A stretch of DNA of 64,000 nucleotides from JBMDXB01 sp048594975 (GCA_048594975.1 JBMDXQ010000024.1:124001-188000); one strand, 5' to 3'. Positions 27,560 to 37,338 are shown, counted from the first letter of the stretch. A program made the numbers and translations. Notes: a model not told the origin generated them from the letters alone.

Positions 27560-28145
27560 CGCCGCGGGGCGGCCGGTCGTCGTGACGGAATGGAATTCGT
27601 CGGCGCTGGTCAAGGCGGCCACCAAGACGGGGAAGAAGAAGAACACCCTGACCCCGATGACCTTCAGCCTGCTGCACGCGACCGACTTCGCGGACCGGCT
27701 GCTCTACAACATCATCCCGCCGCTCAAGGCCGGCATGATCGTGCTGGCGGACCGCTACGCGTATACCGCCTTTGCGCGCGATGCGGCGCGCGGCGTGGAC
27801 CGCCGGTGGGTGCGCGAGCTGTACTCCTTCGCCGTTCAGCCGGACCTCGCCGTCTATTTCCGGGTGCCGATCGAGGTCTCCGCCGATCGCCTGCTGGCAC
27901 GGCGCGTGAAGCTGAAGTTCTACGAGGCAGGCATGGACATGGGCTGGAGCACGAACGCCGTCGAGAGCTTCAAGATGTTCCAGGGGAAGGTCCTCGACGA
28001 ATACGATCGCCTCGTCGAGGAGTTCGGCCTCAGCGTCGTCAACGCCACCGGCAGCATCACGGAGCAGCAGCGGACGTTCCGCAAACTGGTCTCGCAGCAT
28101 CTCCAGATCGAGGAAACGCATGAACAGTTCGACGAGCTCACCTGA
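27447..28145 (+). CDS. thymidylate-kinase-like P-loop kinase, first of a tandem pair
   Basis: The 232-residue product has a P-loop EGIDGSGKTTQ, the base-binding/catalytic segment LADRYAYTAFARDAARG, and a lid region ending in KFYEAGMDMGWS. These are dTMP-kinase-like, but the usual DRY-x-x-S and the arginine-rich lid of Tmk are altered. The gene begins inside the end of ppx and its own end overlaps the next gene by 26 bases, so translation is probably coupled. The pairing with polyphosphate genes suggests a nucleotide- or polyphosphate-linked kinase rather than the housekeeping Tmk. The substrate is not known. Confidence 0.75.
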   Translation: MLNTLTKHHEFPGKLFVVEGIDGSGKTTQLGLLAKWLSAAGRPVVVTEWNSSALVKAATKTGKKKNTLTPMTFSLLHATDFADRLLYNIIPPLKAGMIVLADRYAYTAFARDAARGVDRRWVRELYSFAVQPDLAVYFRVPIEVSADRLLARRVKLKFYEAGMDMGWSTNAVESFKMFQGKVLDEYDRLVEEFGLSVVNATGSITEQQRTFRKLVSQHLQIEETHEQFDELT

Positions 28146-28899
28146 CGAGCAACCGCCGACGATTCGCGCGGGCATCTATTACGGCTACGGCGTGCCGTAT
28201 CTGCCGATCGAGGGCTACCCGGGAAAGCTCATCGCGATCGAGGGGACGGACGGCGTCGGCCGCTCCACCCAGATCCGGCTGCTGCGCGAATGGCTGGAGG
28301 TCCAGGGCTACGGGGTCGTGGAGACCGGGTGGACGCGTTCGGCGCTGATGCAGCCGACGATCGACCTGGCGAAGTCGAGCAATACACTGAACAAGCTGAC
28401 GTTCGTACTGCTGTACGCCACCGATTTCGCCGATCGCCTCGAGAAGGAAATCATCCCCGCGCTGAAGGCGGGCTTCATCGTCCTGTCGGACCGCTACATC
28501 TTCACCGCCCTGGCGCGAGCCGGCGTCCGCGGCGTGGATCGCGCGTGGATTCGGAGCCTGTACGGGTTCGCGATTGCGCCGCACCTCGTCTTCTATCTCA
28601 AGATCGACGAAAAGACGTTGATCCGCCGCGTCCTGCAATCGCGCGGCATGGATTACTGGGAGTCGGGCATGGACATGAAGCTCGGCGATGACATCTACGA
28701 GAGCTTCCGCGCCTACCAGCGCTCGCTGCTGAAAGAGTACGCCGCGATCGCCGACGAGTTCGGCTTCCGCGTGCTCGACGCGCGCCGCAAGTTCGACGTC
28801 ATTCAGGACGAACTCCGGCGCCAGATCGGCACGTTCCTCGCCGAAGCCGATGCAGCGCCTGCTGCGCCCCGGCCGGAGGTGGCGCCCTCTCCCGTGTAG
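28120..28899 (+). CDS. thymidylate-kinase-like protein, second copy with altered P-loop
   Basis: This 259-residue paralogue of the preceding gene shares its plan: IAIEGTDGVGRSTQIRLLREWL, LSDRYIFTALARAGVRG, YWESGMDMKLGDD and a long C-terminal helix. The P-loop lysine of a standard GxxGxGKS/T is replaced by arginine (GVGRST), which in most P-loop kinases impairs phosphate transfer. It has an extra N-terminal segment (AGIYYGYGVPYLPIEGYPGK) not present in the first copy, and a low-complexity Ala/Pro tail. It may be a regulatory partner of the first copy, forming a heterodimer, or use a different chemistry. Confidence 0.72.
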   Translation: MNSSTSSPDEQPPTIRAGIYYGYGVPYLPIEGYPGKLIAIEGTDGVGRSTQIRLLREWLEVQGYGVVETGWTRSALMQPTIDLAKSSNTLNKLTFVLLYATDFADRLEKEIIPALKAGFIVLSDRYIFTALARAGVRGVDRAWIRSLYGFAIAPHLVFYLKIDEKTLIRRVLQSRGMDYWESGMDMKLGDDIYESFRAYQRSLLKEYAAIADEFGFRVLDARRKFDVIQDELRRQIGTFLAEADAAPAAPRPEVAPSPV

Positions 28900-29036
28900 C
28901 CGTCCCGGTTAGGCACTTCTCCCCGTCCCAGCCGCTGATATGGTTCAGTGCGGGCGGTACAGGGTCCCGGCGAGCAGGCTGCCTCCGCTGGCGGAAAGCA
29001 GGCCCCTTTCGCGGGAATACCGCGAAACTCGGCAGG

Positions 29037-29090
29037 TTTACACAGAATTAACCTCCCTGAAATTGGAGTGAAACGGCGCGCCGATAGCGT
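29037..29090 (+). promoter_or_regulatory. candidate PHO-type promoter of pstS
   Basis: Half-sites TTTAC (29037), TTAAC (29048), GAAAT (29059) and GAAAC (29070) are 11 bases apart. After 10 bases comes TAGCGT (29085-29090), and the pstS ATG is six bases after that, so the mRNA may have almost no leader. The -35 position is occupied by half-sites, as in PhoB-activated promoters. Confidence 0.75.
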
Positions 29091-29096
29091 AACGGC

Positions 29097-30128
29097 ATGC
29101 CGATTTCGCTGAAGGTCACGGTTCGCGTCGCTGCTGCCGTGTCGCTGCTCGTTTCGCTCGCCGCGTGCGGCAGGGGGGACTCGGGCGCACCCGGAGCGGC
29201 AGCCGCGCAGGTCATCACCGCGGACGGCTCCAGCACCGTCTTCCCGGTCACCGAGGCGTTTGCCGAAGAGTTCCAGAAAGCCAACACCGGCATGCGGGTG
29301 ACTGTCGGCAGCTCGGGGACAGGCGGCGGCTTCGAGAAGTTCTGCCGCGGCGAGACGGACGTCTCCGACGCGTCCCGGCCCATCAGGGATACCGAGGCGG
29401 CCGTTTGCGCGAAGGCGGGAATCGAGTTCATCGAGCTGCCAGTCGCATACGACGGCCTTGCCGTCATGGTCAACCCGAAGAACACCTGGGTGGACTCCAT
29501 GACCGTCGCCGAGCTGAAAAAGCTGTGGGAGCCGGGCGCCCAGGGAAAGGTGATGCGCTGGAACCAGGTGCGAGCCGGCTGGCCCGACCGCGACCTACGG
29601 CTCTTCGGACCCGGGGTCGATTCAGGCACGTTCGACTATTTCACGGAGGTCATCGTCGGCAAGACCGCAGCCAGCCGGGGCGACTACACCTCGAGCGAGG
29701 ACGACAACGTGCTCGTTCAGGGCATCAGCGGTGACGAAAACGCCCTCGGCTATTTCGGGCTGGCCTACTACGAGGAGAACCGGGACAAGCTGAAGCTGGT
29801 CGCCATCGACGACGGGAAGGAGGACAACGGCACGGGCCCGATCCTCCCGACGCCGGAGACCGTCAGCAACGGCACGTACCGTCCTCTGTCGCGGCCGATC
29901 TTCATCTACGTGAAGACGCAGTCGCTGCAGCGTCCCGAGGTTCAGAAGTTCATTGACTTCTATCTGACGAACACGGCCCGCCTCGTGCGCGAGGTCGGCT
30001 ACATCCCGTTCGCGGAGCCCGAGTACGCGCTGGTGCGTCAGCGGTTCGAGAGCCGGCGGACGGGATCCATGTATCAGGGCAGTGCTCTCCCGGCTACGGC
30101 CACCCTCGAGGAGCGCCTCAAGCAGTAA
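29097..30128 (+). CDS. pstS: phosphate-binding lipoprotein of the Pst ABC transporter
   Basis: This 343-residue periplasmic binding protein has a lipoprotein signal ending SLLVSLAAC (Cys about 24), so it is anchored rather than free. Phosphate-binding loops are visible: DGSSTVFPVTEAF, GSSGTGGGFEKFCRGETDVSDASR and GVDSGTFDYFTE. It follows the PHO-type promoter directly and heads the pst operon. Between its stop and pstC there are 200 bases with a tandem repeat and a hairpin, which could raise pstS mRNA relative to the membrane genes. Length and motifs are normal. Confidence 0.95.
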   Translation: MPISLKVTVRVAAAVSLLVSLAACGRGDSGAPGAAAAQVITADGSSTVFPVTEAFAEEFQKANTGMRVTVGSSGTGGGFEKFCRGETDVSDASRPIRDTEAAVCAKAGIEFIELPVAYDGLAVMVNPKNTWVDSMTVAELKKLWEPGAQGKVMRWNQVRAGWPDRDLRLFGPGVDSGTFDYFTEVIVGKTAASRGDYTSSEDDNVLVQGISGDENALGYFGLAYYEENRDKLKLVAIDDGKEDNGTGPILPTPETVSNGTYRPLSRPIFIYVKTQSLQRPEVQKFIDFYLTNTARLVREVGYIPFAEPEYALVRQRFESRRTGSMYQGSALPATATLEERLKQ

Positions 30129-30164
30129 CGCGATGCAGGCCTGGCCCCGCGGCCGGACTGTGGA

Positions 30165-30320
30165 GTGCGAACGGAGCGGAGCGAGCCGCGGCGGGCGAGC
30201 GGAGCGACGTGAGCCTGGCGGGGGACAGGGGACCCGCCGTTCCCGTGCGAACGGAGCGGAGCGAGCCGCGGCGGGCGAGCGGAGCGAAGTGAGCCTGGCG
30301 GGGTGCAGGGGACCCCGCCA
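30165..30320. repeat. two tandem 80-bp units with hairpin, between pstS and pstC
   Basis: The units begin at 30165 and 30245 and differ at only a few positions. Each contains GTGCGAACGGAGCGGAGCG, then GGCGGGCGAGCGGAGCGA and GTGAGCCTGGCGGGG. Each ends in a hairpin-capable segment; in the second unit GGCGGGGT pairs with ACCCCGCC across a seven-base loop. It looks like a mobile or dispersed intergenic repeat that now may cut or stabilise the pst transcript. Confidence 0.8.
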
Positions 30321-30328
30321 TTCAAACA

Positions 30329-31219
30329 ATGACGCGCGCCATCCGTCTGTGGATCGAGTTCGCGATCGAGCGGCTGCTCTTCGTGTGCGCGGCCGCCTCG
30401 ATTCTGGTGACGCTCGGGATCATCGCGGTGCTCGTGTTCGAAACGTCTGCCTTCCTGCGTGAGATTCCGGTCGGAGAGTTCCTGTTCGGCACCGTCTGGA
30501 CCCCGCTCTTCGCCGACGCCCACTTCGGGGTCATCCCGCTCGTGACCGGCACCCTGCTCGTGTCCGGGATCGCGCTCGCGGTGTCGCTGCCGACCGGGCT
30601 CATTACTGCCATCTACCTCAGCGAGTACGCCTCGTCGGGCGTCCGGCGGGTGGTGAAGCCGGTGCTCGAGCTGCTCGCCGGCGTTCCGACCGTCGTCTAC
30701 GGGTACTTCGCGCTGTTGTTCGTCACCCCGCTGCTGCAGCGTGCCGTTCCCGGGCTGGCCGGCTTCAACGCGCTCGGCCCGGGCATCGTCATGGGCATCA
30801 TGATCCTGCCGCTCGTCTCGTCGCTGTCCGAGGACGCGCTCCACGCGGTGCCGAACGGGCTGCGGGAAGGCGCGTATGCGCTGGGCGCGACGCGCATGCA
30901 GACGGCGCTGCGGGTGGTCGTGCCGGCGGCTTTTTCCGGCATCTCGGCGGCGTTCATCCTCGCCGCCTCACGGGCGGTCGGCGAAACGATGATCGTGGCC
31001 ATCGCCGCCGGCCAGCAGCCGAGGCTGACGCTCGACCCGCGCGTCCCGGTCGAGACGATGACCGCGTTCATCGTGCAGGTGAGCCTGGGCGACACGCCGT
31101 CGGGCACCCTCGCCTACCGGACGATTTTCGCCGTCGGCATGCTGCTCTTCGTCAGCACCTTCGTTCTCAACCTGCTCTCGAACTGGCTGCGCGAGCGCTT
31201 CCGGGAGGAGTACGCATGA
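30329..31219 (+). CDS. pstC: phosphate ABC transporter permease PstC
   Basis: This 296-residue inner-membrane permease has about six helices. The PstC-type core includes LPTGLITAIYLSEYASSGVRR, ELLAGVPTVVYGYFALLF and the cytoplasmic coupling loop REGAYALGATRMQTALRVVVP that contacts PstB. The extracytoplasmic segment VGEFLFGTVWTPLFADAHFG is the usual PstC signature. Its last bases overlap the start of pstA by four. It forms the channel with PstA. Confidence 0.95.
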   Translation: MTRAIRLWIEFAIERLLFVCAAASILVTLGIIAVLVFETSAFLREIPVGEFLFGTVWTPLFADAHFGVIPLVTGTLLVSGIALAVSLPTGLITAIYLSEYASSGVRRVVKPVLELLAGVPTVVYGYFALLFVTPLLQRAVPGLAGFNALGPGIVMGIMILPLVSSLSEDALHAVPNGLREGAYALGATRMQTALRVVVPAAFSGISAAFILAASRAVGETMIVAIAAGQQPRLTLDPRVPVETMTAFIVQVSLGDTPSGTLAYRTIFAVGMLLFVSTFVLNLLSNWLRERFREEYA

Positions 31220-32073
31220 GCCGCGCCGGCACGATGCGCCGCACCGGCGATCTGCTGTTCCAGGCGGCCGGCTTCATGATCACGCTGGCGGCGCTCGCTG
31301 CGCTGGCGACGCTGCTCTACGACGTCGCGCACGACGGGCTCGGCAGGATTTCCTGGCAGTTTCTCACCTCCTATCCCTCGCGACGCCCCGAGGCGGCCGG
31401 CATCCTCGGGCCGCTCGTGGGCAGCGTGTTGGTCATCGCGCTGACCGGCGTCATCGCGGTGCCGGTCGGGGTCGGCGCAGCCATCTACCTCGAGGAGTAC
31501 GCAAGGCGCACGTTCTTCTCGCGCGTGATCGAGATCAACATCGCCAACCTGGCCGGGGTCCCGTCGATCATCTACGGGCTGCTGGGGCTGGGGCTGTTCG
31601 TCCGCGCCCTGGCGATGGGGCGCAGCGTGCTCGCGGGGGCGGCAACGCTTGCGCTGCTGGTGCTGCCGATGGTGATCATCGCCACGCGCGAAGCGCTTCG
31701 GGCGGTCCCGCCCTCGTTGCGCGAGGGCTCTTACGCGCTGGGCGCCACGCGCTGGCAGACGATGTGGCACCAGGTCCTCCCCGCCGCGTTCCCCGGCATC
31801 CTGACCGGTCTCATCCTGGCGCTGTCGCGCGCGATGGGAGAAACCGCGCCGCTGATCACCATCGGGGCGCTCACCTACGTCGGGTTCGTCCCCAACGGAA
31901 TCTGGTCGCCGTTCACGGTGCTGCCCATCCAGATCTTCAACTGGGTGTCGCGGCCGCAGGCCGCCTTCGCGGTCAACGCGGCGGCGGGCATCCTCGTGCT
32001 CCTCGTCGTGCTGCTGGCGATGAACGCCGTCGCCATCGTCTTGCGCGACCGATTCCAGAAACGCCTCGCATGA
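31216..32073 (+). CDS. pstA: phosphate ABC transporter permease PstA
   Basis: This 285-residue permease is read from an ATG overlapping the pstC stop (ATGA). PstA markers are ISWQFLTSYPSRRPEAAGIL, NIANLAGVPSIIYGLLGLGLF and the coupling loop REGSYALGATRWQTMWHQVLP followed by SRAMGETAPL. About six membrane helices are seen. It pairs with PstC in the inner membrane. The tight overlaps with pstC and pstB indicate coupled translation of the transporter core. Confidence 0.95.
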   Translation: MSRAGTMRRTGDLLFQAAGFMITLAALAALATLLYDVAHDGLGRISWQFLTSYPSRRPEAAGILGPLVGSVLVIALTGVIAVPVGVGAAIYLEEYARRTFFSRVIEINIANLAGVPSIIYGLLGLGLFVRALAMGRSVLAGAATLALLVLPMVIIATREALRAVPPSLREGSYALGATRWQTMWHQVLPAAFPGILTGLILALSRAMGETAPLITIGALTYVGFVPNGIWSPFTVLPIQIFNWVSRPQAAFAVNAAAGILVLLVVLLAMNAVAIVLRDRFQKRLA

Positions 32074-32900
32074 GCACCGACACGCAGCGGCTGCCCGTCC
32101 CGCTCGCGCCTCTGGCCGGCCGGGCCGCCGAGGGGCCGCCACCGAAGGTGAAGATCAGCGTCTCCAACCTGAATTTTTTCTACGGCGACACGCAGGCACT
32201 CCAGGACATCAGCGTCGACATCGGCGCACATGTCGTGACGGCGTTCATTGGACCCTCGGGCTGCGGGAAGAGCACGTTTCTGCGCACGCTCAACCGGATG
32301 AACGACATCATCCCGGGCGCGCGTGTCGAGGGAACGACACTCATCGACGGCGCCGATATCTACAGCCCCGGCATCGACGTGGTCGCCCTGCGGCGCCGCG
32401 TCGGAATGGTGTTCCAGAAGTCGAACCCCTTTCCCAAGTCGGTGTTCGAGAACATCGCCTACGGGCTGCGCGTCAACGGCATGACGGGGAGCCGCTCCGA
32501 GCTGCAGGGACGCGTCGAGGAGAGCCTGAAGGCGGCGGCGATCTGGGATGAGGTCAAGGACCGGCTGAAGGAGTCGGCGCTCGCGCTCTCCGGCGGCCAG
32601 CAACAGCGGCTGTGCATCGCCCGCGCGCTCGCCGTCCGCCCCGAGATCCTGTTGATGGACGAGCCCGCGTCGGCGCTGGATCCGATCGCCACGCAGCGCA
32701 TCGAGGAGCTCATCTACCGCCTGAAGGAAAAGTACACGATCGTCATCGTCACGCATAACATGCAGCAGGCGGCACGCGTGTCCGATTTCACCGCGTTCTT
32801 CTGGCTGGGGCACCTCGTCGAGTACGGGCCGACCAACAGGATCTTCACGAACCCGCGAGAGAAGCTGACCGAGGACTACGTCACCGGGCGGTTCGGGTAA
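32070..32900 (+). CDS. pstB: phosphate ABC transporter ATP-binding protein PstB
   Basis: The ATG at 32070 overlaps the pstA stop (ATGA), giving 276 residues. All ABC motifs are intact: Walker A GPSGCGKST, Q-loop VFQKSNPFP, signature LSGGQQQR, Walker B ILLMDEP, D-loop SALDP and switch His in IVTHN. The PstB-specific segment LNRMNDIIPGARVEG follows Walker A. It powers phosphate import. The first 25 residues are a Pro/Ala-rich extension not needed for the fold. phoU follows after 91 bases. Confidence 0.96.
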   Translation: MSTDTQRLPVPLAPLAGRAAEGPPPKVKISVSNLNFFYGDTQALQDISVDIGAHVVTAFIGPSGCGKSTFLRTLNRMNDIIPGARVEGTTLIDGADIYSPGIDVVALRRRVGMVFQKSNPFPKSVFENIAYGLRVNGMTGSRSELQGRVEESLKAAAIWDEVKDRLKESALALSGGQQQRLCIARALAVRPEILLMDEPASALDPIATQRIEELIYRLKEKYTIVIVTHNMQQAARVSDFTAFFWLGHLVEYGPTNRIFTNPREKLTEDYVTGRFG

Positions 32901-32991
32901 CCCTCGGCCTCAGGCCGCGTCTTGGCGACGACGCGCAAAGCACGAAGGTGGCGGCCCGCGGCTCGACGGCACACAGGATGAACACGAGGCT

Positions 32992-33687
32992 ATGATCGAT
33001 CGCAACATCCGGCATTTCGAAGAGGAGCTCGACCAGCTCAAGACGCGGCTGCTGGCGATGGGCGGGCTGGCGGAGGACCGCGTGCGTGCGGCCGTGGACG
33101 GGCTGGTGGCGCGCGATCCGGCAGCGGCGGGCGGGGTGATCGAGGGGGACGGGCCGATCAACGAGCTCCACATCGAGATCGACGATCGCTGCTTCACGTT
33201 GCTGGCGCTGCATCAGCCGATGGCGGTCGACCTCCGCTCCATCGTCTCGGCGGTGAAGATCAACACCGACCTCGAGCGCGTCGGTGACCTCGCCGTCAAC
33301 ATCGCGGAGGCGGCGCGGCGGTACCTCCGCCATCCGCCGGTCAAGGAGCTGATCGACATTCCGCGGATGGCCTCGATCGCGCAGGGCATGCTGCACGACG
33401 CCCTCGATGCCTACGTGCGCCGCGACCTGGCGTTGGCGCGCGCCGTGCTGGACCGCGACGACGCGCTCGACGGCCTCAAGACGCAGGTCTTTCGCGAGCT
33501 GCTCACGTACATGCTCCAGGACCCGTCGACCATCGAGCCGGCGCTCGATCTGATTCTCATCTCGCGGCACCTCGAGCGCATCGGCGATCATGCCACCAAC
33601 GTCGCCGAGGACGTCATCTTCATGGTCTCGGCGCGCGACGTCCGCCACCACGCCGGCGACGCCGTCGGGCCCGACCTGTCGCGGTGA
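32992..33687 (+). CDS. phoU: phosphate signalling regulator PhoU
   Basis: This 231-residue protein of two helical repeats carries the PhoU metal/phosphate motifs: the first half has LHQPMAVDLRSIVSAVKINTDLERVGDLAVNIAE and the second DLILISRHLERIGDHATNVAEDV. (Each conserved E-R-x-G-D-x-A-x-N signature is present.) PhoU links Pst activity to the PhoR/PhoB signal and restrains the pathway when phosphate is plentiful. Being last in the pst operon is the standard position. Confidence 0.95.
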   Translation: MIDRNIRHFEEELDQLKTRLLAMGGLAEDRVRAAVDGLVARDPAAAGGVIEGDGPINELHIEIDDRCFTLLALHQPMAVDLRSIVSAVKINTDLERVGDLAVNIAEAARRYLRHPPVKELIDIPRMASIAQGMLHDALDAYVRRDLALARAVLDRDDALDGLKTQVFRELLTYMLQDPSTIEPALDLILISRHLERIGDHATNVAEDVIFMVSARDVRHHAGDAVGPDLSR

Positions 33688-33747
33688 GCAGCGCACCGGC
33701 ACCGCCTCCCTGCCAGCCGCACGCCGGGACGATCAGGTCTTCTCAGC

Positions 33748-33753
33748 TACAAT
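33748..33753 (+). promoter_or_regulatory. candidate -10 box before yacG-gltA
   Basis: TACAAT, five of six to the -10 consensus, lies 34 bases before the yacG start. No good -35 is visible at 17 bases. It would transcribe yacG and gltA independently of the pst operon. Confidence 0.4.
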
Positions 33754-33787
33754 AGGCGGGTTCGAGCGCTGCACGAACGCGTTCCCG

Positions 33788-33967
33788 ATGGCATCCGCTC
33801 CGCTCTGCGCCTACTGCCGCCGCCGCCCCGTCGATCCCGCGTGGCGTCCGTTCTGCGGCGAACGCTGCAAGATGGCCGACCTGGGGCGCTGGCTGGGCGG
33901 GGAGTACCGCGTGCCGGGAGAGCCGCTGCCGGCTGCGCCGCCGCGTGACGACGAGGAGAACGGATAG
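33788..33967 (+). CDS. yacG: DNA gyrase inhibitor YacG, zinc-finger protein
   Basis: This 59-residue protein has the four-cysteine zinc site CAYC and CGERC, separated by RRRPVDPAWRPF, then the conserved DLGRWLGGEYRVPG. This is the YacG pattern; in E. coli it binds GyrB and inhibits gyrase. The tail is short and acidic. The start is the ATG 33788. It is immediately followed by gltA (5 bases), so the two share a message. Confidence 0.9.
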   Translation: MASAPLCAYCRRRPVDPAWRPFCGERCKMADLGRWLGGEYRVPGEPLPAAPPRDDEENG

Positions 33968-33972
33968 GCGAC

Positions 33973-35255
<1,283 letters not shown>

Positions 35256-35259
<4 letters not shown>

Positions 35260-36143
35260 GGGTGGTCGCGCCGCTCGCCCTGGTGGCGATGGCGTGCCTG
35301 CCGACCGGCCAGCCCGCGGTGGCGCGGTTCGATTCCGTTCGGGCGTTCGAGCACCTGAAGCAGATCGTCGCCATCGGCCCTCGCCCGGCCGGTTCGCCGG
35401 GCGCCGCCCAGGCGCGCGCCTACGTTCAGCGCGCGATGGCGGCCATCGGCCTCGACGCGGTCGAGCAGGCGTTCGACGCCGTCACCCCCGCGGGCGCGCT
35501 GCGCATGGCCAACCTGCGGGTGCGCGTGCCCGGCGGGAACACCGCCGGGCGCCTCGTCATCGGCGGCCACTACGACACCAAGCGGTTCTCCGACATCACC
35601 TTCGTCGGCGCCAACGACGGCGGATCGAGCACGGCGTTCCTCATCGAGCTGGCGCGTGTGCTGAACACGCGGCGCAACGCCCTGCCCATCGAGCTGGTCT
35701 TCTTCGACGGCGAGGAGGCGGTGGTCGAGTGGACGGGCATCGACCACACCTACGGCAGCCGCCACTACGTGCAGGCGGCCCGTGCCGACGGGACCCTCGG
35801 CCAGGTCAGGGCGATGATCCTCGTCGACATGATCGGCGACAGTGACCTGCGTGTGATGCGCGAGACCAACTCGACGCCCTGGTTGACGGAGACGATCTGG
35901 CGCGCGGCCCGGCGCCTGCAGCGGCCGGAGTTCGTCGACGAAGAGATCGTGGTCGAGGACGATCACGTCGAGTTCCTGCAGGTGCGGATCCCGGCGGTCG
36001 ACCTGATCGACCTCGACTACCCCGCCTGGCACACGGCCGCGGACACGCTCGACAAGTGCTCCCCCCGCTCGCTGCAGGCCGTCGCCGACGTGCTCCTGGC
36101 TGCGCTTCCCGAGATCGAGAAGAGGCTGGTCAATGGTCAATGA
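35256..36143 (+). CDS. M28-family zinc aminopeptidase-like / glutaminyl cyclase-like protein
   Basis: The GTG at 35256 overlaps the gltA stop (GTGA) and gives 295 residues with a signal (VVAPLALVAMAC) that may be a lipoprotein type. All co-catalytic zinc-site residues are visible: His in VIGGHYDTKRF, Asp in GANDGGSST, the Glu pair in FDGEEAVVEW, Asp in VDMIGDSDL and His in YPAWHTAADTLDK. The spacing and the WHTAxDT motif resemble glutaminyl-peptide cyclotransferases and M28 peptidases equally. It acts outside the cytoplasm. Its 3' end overlaps the convergent LeuA-like gene by 14 bases. Confidence 0.85.
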
Positions 36144-37338
36144 CAAGCTCCAGTATCTCCTCCTCCGTCAGCACACAGGCCGACCCCTTCGCCCTGGCGA
36201 ACACCCGGTCGACGATCTCCTCGGTCGCCGGCAGGCCGCGCTTCTCGAGCCAGAACACCACGTTCGATCGGCCCGACATCGGGCCGACCTCGATCTGCTG
36301 CTCGCGGCCGACGAGGCTCGCCGGCACGGCGGAGTACACCGCGTCGACCAGCTCGCGGTCGTTCTTGCGGTACGCCTTGATCACCGCCGCAGCGTGCACG
36401 CCGGTGGCGGTGCGGAACGCATCGCGCCCGACGACCGGGTAGTTCGCGGGCAACGGCACCTGCGTGACCCGCGAGACGTACTCGCAGTACTCGACCAGCG
36501 CCGACAGGTCGCGCTCGATGACCCCCATCAGCACCAGGTTGACGAGCAGGAGGTCCAGCGGGGTGTTGCCGACGCGCTCGCCGATGCCGATCGCCGCCCC
36601 GTGCAGCCGCGTGGCGCCCGCCTCCATCGCTGCCAGCGAGTTGACGACGGCGAACCCGCGGTCCCTGTGCCCGTGCCAGTCGATGCCGACGCCGCCGCCG
36701 CACTCCGCCACGATCCCGGCGATGTAGCGGGTCACCGCCGCGGCGCCGGCCGGCGTCGCGTGCCCGACCGTGTCGGCGACGCAGACGCGGCTGGCGCCGG
36801 CACGAATCGCCGTGGAGTACAGCGCACGCAGCGTGGCCGGATCGGCCCGCGTCGTGTCCTCGGTCACGTACATGACCGGCAGGTTCTCCCGCACCGCAAA
36901 CGCGATCGCCTCCTCGGTCAGGCGCAGGAGCTGGTCGAGCGTCCAGCCCTCGGCGTACTGCCGCAGCGGGCTGGATCCGATGAACGTGCACGCCTCGATC
37001 GGGATCCCCACGCGCTGCGAGATGTCGGCAATCGGCCGGATGTCGGCGACGACAGTGCGGGCGGCGCAGTTCGGCCGCACCGACAGCCGGCTGTCCGCGA
37101 TCTCGCGCGCCAGCCGCTCGACGTCCCTGACCACGTGCGGGCCGGCGCCGGGCAGGCCGATGTCGGCAGTATCGATACCGAGCCGGTCGGTGAGGTGCAG
37201 GATGCGGATCTTCTCGTCGATCGTCGGGCAGCGCACCGAGGGCGACTGCAGCCCGTCGCGCAGCGTCTCGTCGTCGAGCTGCACCCCGCGCGGCAGCGGC
37301 GCGCCGGTCCGGTTCCAGTCGTGGATGAGCGGGTGCAT
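36130..37338 (-). CDS. LeuA/homocitrate synthase-family acyl-CoA condensing enzyme
   Basis: The start is ATG 37338, giving 402 residues. HMGL-like barrel motifs are QLDDETLRDGLQSPSV, DTADIGLPGAG, ACTFIGSSPLRQYAEG, the metal site in DWHGHRDRGFAVVNSLAAM and IGIGERVGNTPLD. Such enzymes condense acetyl-CoA with a 2-oxoacid (isopropylmalate, citramalate or homocitrate synthases). The second metal-site residue is Arg (HGHRDRG) where LeuA commonly has Asp (HCHDDLG), and the LeuA regulatory domain is shortened to about 70 residues, so the precise substrate is open. It is the third gene of a tightly overlapping set after the FHA-phosphatase and a small membrane protein, an unusual context. Confidence 0.8.
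   Translation of the reverse strand: MHPLIHDWNRTGAPLPRGVQLDDETLRDGLQSPSVRCPTIDEKIRILHLTDRLGIDTADIGLPGAGPHVVRDVERLAREIADSRLSVRPNCAARTVVADIRPIADISQRVGIPIEACTFIGSSPLRQYAEGWTLDQLLRLTEEAIAFAVRENLPVMYVTEDTTRADPATLRALYSTAIRAGASRVCVADTVGHATPAGAAAVTRYIAGIVAECGGGVGIDWHGHRDRGFAVVNSLAAMEAGATRLHGAAIGIGERVGNTPLDLLLVNLVLMGVIERDLSALVEYCEYVSRVTQVPLPANYPVVGRDAFRTATGVHAAAVIKAYRKNDRELVDAVYSAVPASLVGREQQIEVGPMSGRSNVVFWLEKRGLPATEEIVDRVFARAKGSACVLTEEEILELVIDH

Noticed and set aside
33752..33775. GGGTTCGAG sequence resembling a tRNA T-loop
   Set aside because: No acceptor, D or anticodon stems can be drawn around it. It is part of the yacG leader.
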